Below are positions 40,512 to 48,398 of a DNA stretch of 64,000 nt, piece by piece. The DNA is from Dehalococcoidia bacterium (GTDB lineage Bacteria; Chloroflexota; Dehalococcoidia; Bin125): contig JAJDYG010000005.1 of NCBI GenBank assembly GCA_022822855.1, positions 1 to 64,000 on the forward strand, given 5' to 3'. The notes beneath the pieces are model-generated. The model was not told the origin of the DNA, made no database searches, and saw nothing but the letters and a program-made list of their open reading frames with translations. Within the stretch, counting starts at the first letter, position 1; every line of letters starts with the position of its first letter. Both the position numbers and the translations under genes were made by a program.

Positions 40512-43070
40512 TTAGCCCAGCGTGCCGGCGGCGGCGAGGCGGGTGAGGTCGGCTTCTGTGTAGTTGAGGAGGGTCTTGAGGACTTCCTCGGTGTGCTCGC
40601 TCCAGATTGGGGCTCGGACGGCTGGGAGGCGCTCTCCGTCCCAGATGATCGGCTCCTGCTGAATCTGGAAGGTGCAGCCCTCGGGCGACTCGGCTGGCTT
40701 GTAGTTGTCTCGCATGGCTCGGTCTTGGCCGGCGAAGAAGTCCTCGAGGCGCTCGACGGGGCTGGCGGGGACTCCGGCATTGATCAGCAGGCGGTAGGTG
40801 GTCCAGTCGTCCTGGGTCTGGGTCCATTGGGCGATGGCGGATTCGATGGCGTCCTCGTGGGCCTGGCGGCCGGCGAGGGATTCGAGTTCGATTCGCGAGG
40901 CCAGATCGGCGCGTCCCATGACGCGGCAGAGGTTGCGCCAGTCGTTGTCGTCGCGGCAGGCGATGGCGACCCAGCGGTCGTCGCCGACGACGTCGGGATT
41001 GCCCCCGGCGGAGGGGAAGACGCCGTGGGGCGACATGAAGGGCGAGCGGTTGCCCATGCGGGGGCGCTCGCGGCCTCCGTTGAGGGCTTCGATGAGTTCG
41101 GTGTCGAGCAACTGGACGGCGGTCTCGTACTGGGCGATCTCGAGGTAGCGGCCCTCGCCGGTGCGTTCGCGATGATCCAGCGCGGCCATCACCGAGGTCG
41201 AAAGGTAGTAGGGCACGGTGAAGTCGGTGTGGAGGGTGCCGAGACCGATCGGGGCCTTGCCGGGGAAGCCGGAGCGATGGGCGAGGCCGCACATGGCGAC
41301 GATCCCGTTGCCGTACGAGCGCCACTCGGCGCGGGGGCCTTCGATGCCCATGACGGCGACGTTGCAGACGATGATGTCGGGCTTGATCTGGCGGAGGTCG
41401 TCATAGCCGATGCCCCAGCGGTCGAGGCGGTAGGGGGTGTAGTTGGAGGTGACGAGGTCGGCCTGTTGGGCGAGTTCGCGGACGGCCTCGATGCCTTCCT
41501 CGGTCTTGAGATTGAGCGTGACCGACTTCTTGCCGCCGGCGCAGTCGTTGAAGGTGCCGTTGGTGTTGATCGAGAACCGATCGGGCGGCTGCACGCCCCG
41601 GTAGCGGATTGGGTCGATGCGGGATTCGGATTCGATCTTTAGGACTTCCGCGCCGAGGTCGGAGAGCAGTCGGGTGCCGAGGGATCCGGCGATGGCCCAG
41701 GTGAAGTCGAGGACTCGGACGCCGTGGAGGGGTCGTCTGGGTGGTGGTGGTGATCCGTTGAAGAGGGTTGCAGCGCTCGGCGAGTGGGGACCCCCCCTCT
41801 GTCCCTGCGGGACATCTCCCCCCGCGGAGCGGGGGGAGAAAAGAGAGTCGGCGGATTTTGGGTCTTGATGAGAGGAACTGTCTTTCGTTGATGATGTTGG
41901 GTGCTCTAGGCCCCGCGTCGGGGCGCGGGGCATCGGAGTTGTGGAGAGGACTTCGTCGGTGTGTTCGCCGAGGGTTGGGGCTCGTTTGGCTGTTGGTTGT
42001 TGGCCTCGGGTTCGGATTGGGGAGCGGGGCAGGATGAGGCTGGTGTTGAGCTGGGGATGGTCGACGGATTGATAGTAGCCACGGGCGATCAGGTGCGGGT
42101 CCTGGGCGACTTCCTCGACGGTGTTGATGGGTAGCACGAGGAGTCCGAGTTCCTGGCCCTTGTCGTGCAGCTCATTGACGGTGAGGGCCTGGCAGAGACG
42201 GTCGATCCAGGGGATGATCTCGGGCTGGTGCTGCTCTCGCCAGAATTCGTCGTCCCAGTCGTCGCCGCGCAGCTCGCCTTCCTCGAGGCCGAGCACGTCG
42301 TCGACCCAGTTGACGAATCGGTACCAGTGGGGCGGATGGATCGTGAAGGAGAGCCAGTGGCCGTCCCTGGCGCGGAAGGTGACGCCGGAGCCGATCGGGA
42401 TGTGGCGGCTGGGGGATGTGCCGTGCCAGGTCCACCAGTTGCCGCTTGCCGTCTGCAGCGTGGTGAAGGTGACGGCTTCCTGCATGCCGACGGTGATCCG
42501 GCCGACATCTCCACCTCGGCGGCGCTGCATGATCAGGGCCATCGCGGCCTCGGCCATGGCGATTGATCCCTGCTTGTGCGAGAGATTGCCGGCCGGGTAG
42601 ACGGGCGGGTCCTCGGGATGCCCATTGAGCACAACGTGTCCGCCGGCGGCCATTGCAGTGAGGTCGGTCATCGGCTCGTCGGCGCCGCGGCGGAAGACGG
42701 CGTCGACGATCGGGATCTCGGACGACCATTCGCCGTTGCGGCCGCGTTCGAGCCAGTCGGCCAGCGCGCCCTGGGGCTCCAGCGGAGCGAGCAGGACATC
42801 GAACTGGGGCAGCAGCGACTCGATCCGCGTCCACGTAGCGGGGTCATCGAAATCGACGGAGACGGAGCGCTTGCCGGCGTTGTAGAGCAGATGAGCCCAG
42901 CCGCGCTCGACCCGGGGAGCGTCTCCGCTGATCGCCGGTTCGCGCATGCGCAGGTGGTCGCCGCGGGCGTCCTCGACGCGGACCACGTCGGCGCCGATGT
43001 CGGCGAGCATTCGCGAGCCGAGTGCGAGCGGTTCGTCGGTGAGATCGAGGATGTGGGTGTCGTTGAGCAT
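40512..43070 (-). CDS. Double (fused) CaiB-family CoA transferase with a repeat-derived linker
   Basis: 852 residues forming two class III CoA transferase domains. Domain 1 (~1-365) starts with TDEPLALGSRMLADIGADVV. Domain 2 (~445-852) starts with GVRVLDFTWAIAGSLGTRLL. At the nucleophile position domain 1 reads SHKQG and domain 2 HTDFT, so only domain 2 keeps the Asp. Residues ~366-443 are translated PAL-D (PMPRAPTRGLEHPTS) and PAL-B sequence, replacing the last ~20 residues expected of domain 1. The layout mimics heteromeric enzymes with one active subunit, fused by repeats. Confidence 0.85.
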   Translation of the reverse strand: MLNDTHILDLTDEPLALGSRMLADIGADVVRVEDARGDHLRMREPAISGDAPRVERGWAHLLYNAGKRSVSVDFDDPATWTRIESLLPQFDVLLAPLEPQGALADWLERGRNGEWSSEIPIVDAVFRRGADEPMTDLTAMAAGGHVVLNGHPEDPPVYPAGNLSHKQGSIAMAEAAMALIMQRRRGGDVGRITVGMQEAVTFTTLQTASGNWWTWHGTSPSRHIPIGSGVTFRARDGHWLSFTIHPPHWYRFVNWVDDVLGLEEGELRGDDWDDEFWREQHQPEIIPWIDRLCQALTVNELHDKGQELGLLVLPINTVEEVAQDPHLIARGYYQSVDHPQLNTSLILPRSPIRTRGQQPTAKRAPTLGEHTDEVLSTTPMPRAPTRGLEHPTSSTKDSSSHQDPKSADSLFSPRSAGGDVPQGQRGGPHSPSAATLFNGSPPPPRRPLHGVRVLDFTWAIAGSLGTRLLSDLGAEVLKIESESRIDPIRYRGVQPPDRFSINTNGTFNDCAGGKKSVTLNLKTEEGIEAVRELAQQADLVTSNYTPYRLDRWGIGYDDLRQIKPDIIVCNVAVMGIEGPRAEWRSYGNGIVAMCGLAHRSGFPGKAPIGLGTLHTDFTVPYYLSTSVMAALDHRERTGEGRYLEIAQYETAVQLLDTELIEALNGGRERPRMGNRSPFMSPHGVFPSAGGNPDVVGDDRWVAIACRDDNDWRNLCRVMGRADLASRIELESLAGRQAHEDAIESAIAQWTQTQDDWTTYRLLINAGVPASPVERLEDFFAGQDRAMRDNYKPAESPEGCTFQIQQEPIIWDGERLPAVRAPIWSEHTEEVLKTLLNYTEADLTRLAAAGTLG
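41790..41935. repeat. PAL-B and PAL-D elements inside the fused CoA transferase gene
   Basis: PAL-B at 41790-41845 (CCCCCCCTCTGTCCCTGCGG tail plus CTCCCCCCGCGGAGCGGGGG) and PAL-D at 41908-41935 (CCCCGCGTCGGGGCGCGGGG). Both are read through in frame between the two domains. Confidence 0.85.
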
Positions 43071-43178
43071 TGGGTCAGGATAAGGGGCGGTCTGTCACTC
43101 ACTAAACAACCCTGTTCTTGTGTTCTATCTGCGGCCGGCATACAGTCGAGCATCTAGCGCAACGGACCGCGCGCCTTC

Positions 43179-43210
43179 GAGCGCCGACCGGACTATGTCC
43201 GTCGGCGCTC
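43179..43210 (+). promoter_or_regulatory. Strong hairpin before the capsid gene island
   Basis: GAGCGCCGA(C)CGGAC-TAT-GTCCGTCGGCGCTC folds into a 14-bp stem with one bulge, followed by ATTTCTTTT and then GGAGG and the ATG at 43230. It may be a terminator that insulates the island or an attenuator/leader hairpin. Confidence 0.6.
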
Positions 43211-43229
43211 ATTTCTTTTGGAGGCGCAG

Positions 43230-43661
43230 ATGGAATCTGCAGACCAGAGCACGGTCCCGGTTGGACCCGCAGCGGAACCGGATCCCGGCCCGGATGAGGC
43301 CACGGTGTTGCGCGAGGCGATGCTCGCGGCGATTGGTGATCTATCCGAGGACGAGCGAGATCGTCTCGGATCGACCCAGGAGCCGGAGGACATCGCTCAA
43401 GCCTGGCGCGACCTGATTGCCGAACGGGCGGCCCGCGAACGCGAGGCGACGGTTCGGACCGAGCTGACCCGCGAGTTCGAATCGCGCAGCCGGGCGGCGC
43501 AACCGCGTCCGACGGCCGGACTGCGCGGCGGCGCTCCGGCGGTGACGCCTGAGAGCGTCGCCGAGTGGACCGACTTCATCCACTCGAGCGATGGCGATTC
43601 GCAACTCCAACAGCGGCGGGCCCAGTTCGCGGACTGGCTCGCCAGGCACCCCGAGGCATGA
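43230..43661 (+). CDS. Putative phage scaffolding protein
   Basis: 143 residues, acidic and mostly helical, with a Glu/Arg-rich middle (WRDLIAERAAREREATVRTE) and a C-terminal helix ending FADWLARHPEA. Size, charge and position directly before the capsid gene fit a scaffold protein, which drives procapsid assembly. No sequence motif is diagnostic. GGAGG lies 5 bases before ATG. Confidence 0.55.
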   Translation: MESADQSTVPVGPAAEPDPGPDEATVLREAMLAAIGDLSEDERDRLGSTQEPEDIAQAWRDLIAERAAREREATVRTELTREFESRSRAAQPRPTAGLRGGAPAVTPESVAEWTDFIHSSDGDSQLQQRRAQFADWLARHPEA

Positions 43662-43734
43662 CGTTCATGCACGGGGAACGAGATTCCCGCATCCCACAGC
43701 CGCGGGAATCACGACCTAGAGAAAGGAACGAACA

Positions 43735-44616
43735 ATGGCTGACACTCTGACGGCCAACATCTCGGCCTCGTATGGAGCGATGGTCGAGCGGACGATCGCG
43801 CAGATGCCGCAGTCGGCGCCGATGCTGTCGCTGGCTCGCAAGCTGATTGTGCCGAAGGGCGCGAACAGCGCGCAGATCCCGCGCGTGTCGAGCGTCTCGA
43901 GCGTGCAGACGCCAGAGGAAGGCGACGAACTGAGCACCACGTCCCGGTTCACGCTGGCGAGCAACACGATCTCGCCGACGCTGCGGGCCATCTATGTGCG
44001 GGTGCACATCCGGGCGATCAACTACTCGAAGGAGGACCTGGTCAAGCTGATCTCGGATGAGATGGCGCTTTCCCAGGGCCAGGACATCGATACCGATCTG
44101 ACCGGCGAGTTCGCCAACTGGCACACCGACAACGATGTCGGCGTGAGCGGGGAGAAGCTGACCCTGGGCAAGCTCCGCGAGGCTCGGCGGATCCTGCAAT
44201 CGGTGGTGCGCAAGAAGGGCGGGCCGCCGCGCGGCGACATCGTCACGGTGGTCTCGCCGATCGTGGCGGAGCACCTGCTGGAGGACATCGGCGCGAGCGG
44301 GGTCGGCAACGGCTCGAACTGGATTCCGGCCGGCATCTCCGAGCAGGTGCTTCGCCGCTTCCACATCTCGGAGATTCCGTTGATGGGCACGGCCGTCTTC
44401 GTCGACGGCTACATGGCGGCCGACGGCAGCGGCGACTACATCTGCTCGATGTACGGGACCGAGGCCCTGGTCTGGGCCTGCTCGATGGACTGGCAGATGT
44501 CGATCCACAACGAGGCGGAATGGCCGGGTCTGACGCTGCGGTCGCTGGCCGACTACCAGGCCGGGATCGCGGGTTTCAGTCACCACGGCAGCCAGATCAC
44601 CGCGGACGGAGGCTAG
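43735..44616 (+). CDS. Phage major capsid protein
   Basis: 293 residues. The N-terminal MADTLTANISASYGAMVERT is followed by a β-hairpin E-loop-like region (PRVSSVSSVQTPEEGDELST). The C-terminal half has an A-domain-like VVSPIVAEHLLEDIGASG and the SMDWQMSIHNEAEWPGLTLR strand with a terminal YQAGIAGF. This is typical of HK97-fold capsid proteins of ~30 kDa. AGAAAGGAACG precedes ATG. Confidence 0.72.
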   Translation: MADTLTANISASYGAMVERTIAQMPQSAPMLSLARKLIVPKGANSAQIPRVSSVSSVQTPEEGDELSTTSRFTLASNTISPTLRAIYVRVHIRAINYSKEDLVKLISDEMALSQGQDIDTDLTGEFANWHTDNDVGVSGEKLTLGKLREARRILQSVVRKKGGPPRGDIVTVVSPIVAEHLLEDIGASGVGNGSNWIPAGISEQVLRRFHISEIPLMGTAVFVDGYMAADGSGDYICSMYGTEALVWACSMDWQMSIHNEAEWPGLTLRSLADYQAGIAGFSHHGSQITADGG

Positions 44617-44619
44617 GCG

Positions 44620-44937
44620 ATGCCCCTGGACGACCGCGGACTGTGGTCGCCGGCCGACTTCTCCCGGCTGCGCTCCGAGAGCTTCTCGGCGCCGCGGCTG
44701 GGAGGCGGCCTTCGCGCCCGCCGCGCCCACCTGCGAACGCCCAAACGCGACCGGCATGGGCGTCCGTACCTGGGACGCGACCACGCGCTCCTGGGTCACG
44801 GCTTCCACGATGTCCGTGAGGCGGAGCGGCTGTTGCTCGACGCGGCCGACGAGCATGGGCTGTCGCACGATTCGGTCGCGATTGAGGCCGAACCCTGGCT
44901 CGAGACCGAGATCAACGCTGGTCTCGGTCCGAGCTGA
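44620..44937 (+). CDS. Small phage-island protein, unknown
   Basis: 105 residues starting 3 bases after the capsid stop. Rich in Arg and Leu with RDRHGRPYLGRDHALLGHGF and a C-terminal helix REAERLLLDAADEHGL. It could be a head-completion protein by position only. Confidence 0.5.
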   Translation: MPLDDRGLWSPADFSRLRSESFSAPRLGGGLRARRAHLRTPKRDRHGRPYLGRDHALLGHGFHDVREAERLLLDAADEHGLSHDSVAIEAEPWLETEINAGLGPS

Positions 44938-44998
44938 GCAACCACTGCAAATACCACTGCAAACACCACTGAGACAGAGAAAGAAAGGAAGCCAACGG

Positions 44999-45376
44999 AT
45001 GGCTACCAAGACGACCAGAACCACCAGGACGACCGGAAAGGAGACGGAGGCGTCGGCGGCGCCCCGGATCATGATCCAGCCGGGCGAGCGCGGCGTGCTG
45101 CTGAGTCACATCGAGTACCGCTGGGCCCGCAAGCAGGGTCTGGGCCTGAAGAACTACGACCTGGTCATGCGCCAACCCGAGGAGGCGAAGGACGAGGACA
45201 ACGGCAGCCTCAACGCGGAGGTCTGGGTCCCGGTACCTGCGTCCAAGTACCTGAAGCATCGGGCCAATGGCTGGCGCGAGGCGGAGTCGCTCGAGGAACT
45301 GCCCGCCAATTGGCTGGATGACATCGGCGACCGCGATCCCTTCGAACCGGACAAGCCCGAGGAAGGCGGCGAGTGA
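44999..45376 (+). CDS. Small phage-island protein, unknown
   Basis: 125 residues. A Thr/Lys-rich start (MATKTTRTTRTTGKE), then a compact domain (ERGVLLSHIEYRWARKQGLG) ending in an acidic tail (PFEPDKPEEGGE). GAAAGGAAG precedes ATG. The next gene starts on its stop codon (GTGA). Function unknown. Confidence 0.55.
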   Translation: MATKTTRTTRTTGKETEASAAPRIMIQPGERGVLLSHIEYRWARKQGLGLKNYDLVMRQPEEAKDEDNGSLNAEVWVPVPASKYLKHRANGWREAESLEELPANWLDDIGDRDPFEPDKPEEGGE

Positions 45377-45618
45377 CGATGTCAAGACCAAACTTCTCGG
45401 GCCGACGGCGGCCGTCCGACTCTCCGGAGTCGGACGGTTGTCCGCCGGAGATACACAGCGGCGCGACCGAGGCGCTGTGGCAGTACCTGCGCCGGATCGA
45501 GAGCGGTCTCGACCAGATCGACGCCCGGATCGACCGGCTGTACGTCGCGCTGGGCGGCGGCACGGTGCTGCTCGCGGCGATCGGCCTGATCTCGGCCTTC
45601 GTGATCCGCGGGGGCTGA
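45373..45618 (+). CDS. Small coiled-coil/TM protein (XhlA/holin-like)
   Basis: 81 residues. A short coil (LWQYLRRIESGLDQIDARID) precedes a C-terminal TM helix (VLLAAIGLISAFVI). This is the layout of XhlA-type hemolysin/holin accessory proteins. GTG at 45373 overlaps the previous stop, and ATG at 45379 is possible. It lies two genes before the endolysin. Confidence 0.6.
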   Translation: MTMSRPNFSGRRRPSDSPESDGCPPEIHSGATEALWQYLRRIESGLDQIDARIDRLYVALGGGTVLLAAIGLISAFVIRGG

Positions 45619-45674
45619 CTCCCCACACTCCCCCGCCTGCGCGGGGGAGCAGCAAACACTGAAAGGAACGAAAC

Positions 45675-45923
45675 ATGACCGAACTGAAGACTCCGCCTGA
45701 GACGTCGGAGAACGACGTCAACCAGGGGCCCGACCCGCTCTGGCTGCCGCGCGGCAGCGTCCGCGCGGTGATCGCGCTCGGCGTGATCGGCGTCTGGGCG
45801 CTGCTCGAGACCGGCGCGGTCGGCGTGGAGGCGTCGGACGCCGTGCGCTCGATCGCGGTGGCGATTGCGGCCGGCTACGGACTCCTGCGCGCGCGGGACG
45901 GGAAGATGGGAGGCTCGGAATGA
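45675..45923 (+). CDS. Small two-TM protein (holin-like)
   Basis: 82 residues. A polar N terminus is followed by two hydrophobic segments (AVIALGVIGVWALLETGAVG and IAVAIAAGYGLL) and a short charged tail. It overlaps the endolysin start by 4 bases (ATGA). Size, topology and coupling fit a holin that would release the amidase. Confidence 0.6.
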   Translation: MTELKTPPETSENDVNQGPDPLWLPRGSVRAVIALGVIGVWALLETGAVGVEASDAVRSIAVAIAAGYGLLRARDGKMGGSE

Positions 45924-46630
45924 GCACCGCATCGATACCGTCCGCGCCTGACCTGGCCGGGATCAGCGGTCTGCCCGAGGGGGCGCGCACGATCTGGCGG
46001 CCGGCGCATCGCTCGAACTTCTACAGCGCGTCGTCGCGTCCGTACTCGGGCGCGGCGCGGCGGTTCGTGGCGATCTGTTACCACACGCCGGAGGAGCCGT
46101 GGGACGACAACGAGGTCACGCCGGCCTGGTTCGAGGACCCGCGAGCCAACGCCAGCACCAACTATTACGCCGACTCGGACGGCGATCTCTACCAGATGGT
46201 CCGCGACGAGGACTTCGCCTGGGCGCAGGGGGTCCGGCGCAAGGATCTGATCCTGCCGCGTCCCGCGTGGTGGCGCGACGAGTACGTCAGCTACAACGCC
46301 TGCATGCTCTCGATCGAAATCGAGGGCTATGCCCGAGAGATCGGAGAGACGTTCACGGTCGGCGGCCGGCAGTTTGAGACCGTCGCCGCCTGGTCGGCGT
46401 TCATCTGCCGCAAGTACGGCATTCCGATCGATCGGACGCACCACGTCGGCCACAGCGAGCTGACCCGTCAGAAGTCGGATCCGGGCAAGCACTTTCCCTG
46501 GTCGGCGCTGCTGACACGGGTGCGGGAGTTGTCGTCGGGCGATGTCGAGGGACGGTTGTTGGAGATCGAGCGTCGGTTGTCGGCGTTGGAATCGCACACA
46601 CATGGGCTGCCTGTTCAAGGCGTGAACTGA
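45920..46630 (+). CDS. N-acetylmuramoyl-L-alanine amidase (endolysin)
   Basis: 236 residues, amidase_2/PGRP fold. Zinc ligands are visible as the His in FVAICYHTPEE, the THHVGHSEL His, and the late KSDPGKHFPW motif (D-x-G-x-H). The middle has NYYADSDGDLYQMV and SIEIEG. It cleaves the peptide stem from the glycan. A C-terminal coiled coil (LLEIERRLSALES) replaces a typical wall-binding domain. It is the last gene of the capsid island, with no signal peptide, as expected of a holin-dependent endolysin. Confidence 0.87.
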   Translation: MSTASIPSAPDLAGISGLPEGARTIWRPAHRSNFYSASSRPYSGAARRFVAICYHTPEEPWDDNEVTPAWFEDPRANASTNYYADSDGDLYQMVRDEDFAWAQGVRRKDLILPRPAWWRDEYVSYNACMLSIEIEGYAREIGETFTVGGRQFETVAAWSAFICRKYGIPIDRTHHVGHSELTRQKSDPGKHFPWSALLTRVRELSSGDVEGRLLEIERRLSALESHTHGLPVQGVN

Positions 46631-46634
46631 GAGT

Positions 46635-46900
46635 CCGATGCCCCGCGCTCCGACGCGGGGCCCAGAGCAACCAAGGTCGCTCGGGCGAGGTGGTGCGCCT
46701 CTACTCGAGCAGCCCGAGCGGAACCCGAGCACGATGTCTGAGCTGAGGATGATGTCGGTGCTGCGCTCGGAGATCGAGGTCTGGGCCCCGTGTCAAGCAC
46801 GGGGCATCGGAGGGAGAGGGAGAGGGACCCCCTCAGTCCCCGCATCAAGTGCGGGGCAGGCTGCTTCGCGACAGCTCCCCCTGCGAGGGCGAGATCGAAG
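46635..46900. repeat. PAL-D/PAL-A/PAL-B cluster
   Basis: CCCCGCGCTCCGACGCGGGG at 46640, PAL-A half GGGCCCCGTGTCAAGCACGG at 46783, and a PAL-B variant with CCCCGCATCAAGTGCGGGG to 46885. The block lies between the endolysin and the convergent MFS gene. No gene seen. Confidence 0.75.
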
Positions 46901-46905
46901 TTGAG

Positions 46906-48285
46906 TTAGCTCCGGATCTTCTGGCCGGACATCAGGGCGACGGGGCGGAGCATGGGTGGGGGAGGCATGGCGGGGGCTGACGCTTCTCCGTTGGGGGCGA
47001 GCTGGGCGCCCCTGATGTCGGTCTGGGGTGTGAGGCGGACCTGCGGTATCGGCGTCTCGTGTCTGCGGATGGCGAGCCAGCCGAGGACTCCAATGCCGAC
47101 GATGACGAAGGTGGCGAGAGCGACTCCGACGAGGACTTCGCGCTCACCCAGCATGTCGGCGAGGACACCTGCGGGGCCTCCGCTGACGGAGGAGATGCCC
47201 CAGGACATCATCGTGAACGCCGTGACGCGACCGAGGTAGGCCGACTCGGTGTTCATCACGATCTTGGCCTGGAGCAGCAGGGTCGGACCCTGCAGTCCGG
47301 GGCCGAGCAGCATCATCGAGGCGACCGCGACGCCATAGGTCTGGGCCTGCGACATGACCAGGTAGCCCAGACCCATGACGCCCATCAGGACGAAGATCAG
47401 GGGCCAGGACCAGCGCGACGTGGCCAGTCCGGCGACGCCGATGGCGAGCACCGCGCTGGCGATGCCGTTGACCGTCATCATCAGGCCCATGTCGGTCGAT
47501 TGGCGGTCGAGGTGGTGCTCGAGCAGCGCCGGCGTCAGGACGCGGAACATGAAGCCGATCACGACCGTGGCCATGAACAGCAGGATCATCAGCCGCAGCG
47601 GCGGTCGTTGGGTGACGTAGCGGACGCCGTCGAGCAGATCGGACATCGGACTGCGCCGCTCGCCCTGTTGCGGCTTGCCCTTGTTCGGCATTACTGCCAT
47701 CGAGAGCACGCCGACCGAGACCAGGACACCCATGACGACGTAGGTGCCGCCGCCGCCGGCCGCCGACTCCAGCAGCAGCGCGGCGATCATCGGCGCGACC
47801 GGCATCCCCCAACTGTGCGCGAGCTGATTGAGGGCGACGGCGTTACCGATCAGCCGGGGACCGACGATGTCGGCGGTGAAGGCATTGCGCGCCGGACCCA
47901 TGAAGACAAAGGTCGCGCCGAGGATCAGCGTCAGGATGAACATCAACGGGAGGTTGACGAGGTCGAGCAGCAGCAGAACGCCGGTCAGGGCCAGCATCAC
48001 CGCGCCGGCGCCCTGGCCGAGCACGATCAGGTGCTTGCGGTTGACCCGATCGGCGATCACCCCGCCCCAGGGGGAGCCAATCAGCATCGAGATGCCGGTG
48101 CCCATCGATACGAGTCCGACGGCCGAGTTCGTGCCGCCGAGATCGAAGGAGACGACCGACTGGGCGACGAACATCATCATGTAGGCGAGCGTCGCGAACA
48201 GCGTGCCGGCAAAGAGGATGCGGAACTGTGGGTGTTCGAGGGCGAGGAAGGTGTTCGCCCGCCAGCCCTGAATACTTCGCCTCAT
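46906..48285 (-). CDS. MFS transporter (EntS-like, MFS_3), copy 1
   Basis: 459 residues with about 12 hydrophobic segments. The MFS motif A appears as GGVIADRVNRKHLIVLGQ after TM2, and GPARNAFTADIVGPRLIGNA is the typical MFS_3 segment. It is probably a drug/siderophore-type exporter. The C terminus ends PPPPMLRPVALMSGQK, shared with the paralogue upstream. The two genes are tandem and separated by a PAL-B element. Confidence 0.85.
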   Translation of the reverse strand: MRRSIQGWRANTFLALEHPQFRILFAGTLFATLAYMMMFVAQSVVSFDLGGTNSAVGLVSMGTGISMLIGSPWGGVIADRVNRKHLIVLGQGAGAVMLALTGVLLLLDLVNLPLMFILTLILGATFVFMGPARNAFTADIVGPRLIGNAVALNQLAHSWGMPVAPMIAALLLESAAGGGGTYVVMGVLVSVGVLSMAVMPNKGKPQQGERRSPMSDLLDGVRYVTQRPPLRLMILLFMATVVIGFMFRVLTPALLEHHLDRQSTDMGLMMTVNGIASAVLAIGVAGLATSRWSWPLIFVLMGVMGLGYLVMSQAQTYGVAVASMMLLGPGLQGPTLLLQAKIVMNTESAYLGRVTAFTMMSWGISSVSGGPAGVLADMLGEREVLVGVALATFVIVGIGVLGWLAIRRHETPIPQVRLTPQTDIRGAQLAPNGEASAPAMPPPPMLRPVALMSGQKIRS

Positions 48286-48337
48286 GCGAACAGTCTATGA
48301 GCGGGGCGGGTGGGTCGGTGGGGATGGCAAGCGGTGT

Positions 48338-48392
48338 GCCCCCCCCTCTGTCTCTACGAGACATCTCCCCCCGCTGAGGCGGGGGGAGAGGG
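48338..48392. repeat. PAL-B element between MFS genes
   Basis: CCCCCCTCTGTCTCTACGAG tail followed by CTCCCCCCGCTGAGGCGGGG, in the same configuration as at 41.8 kb. Confidence 0.85.
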
Positions 48393-48398
48393 AACCGG

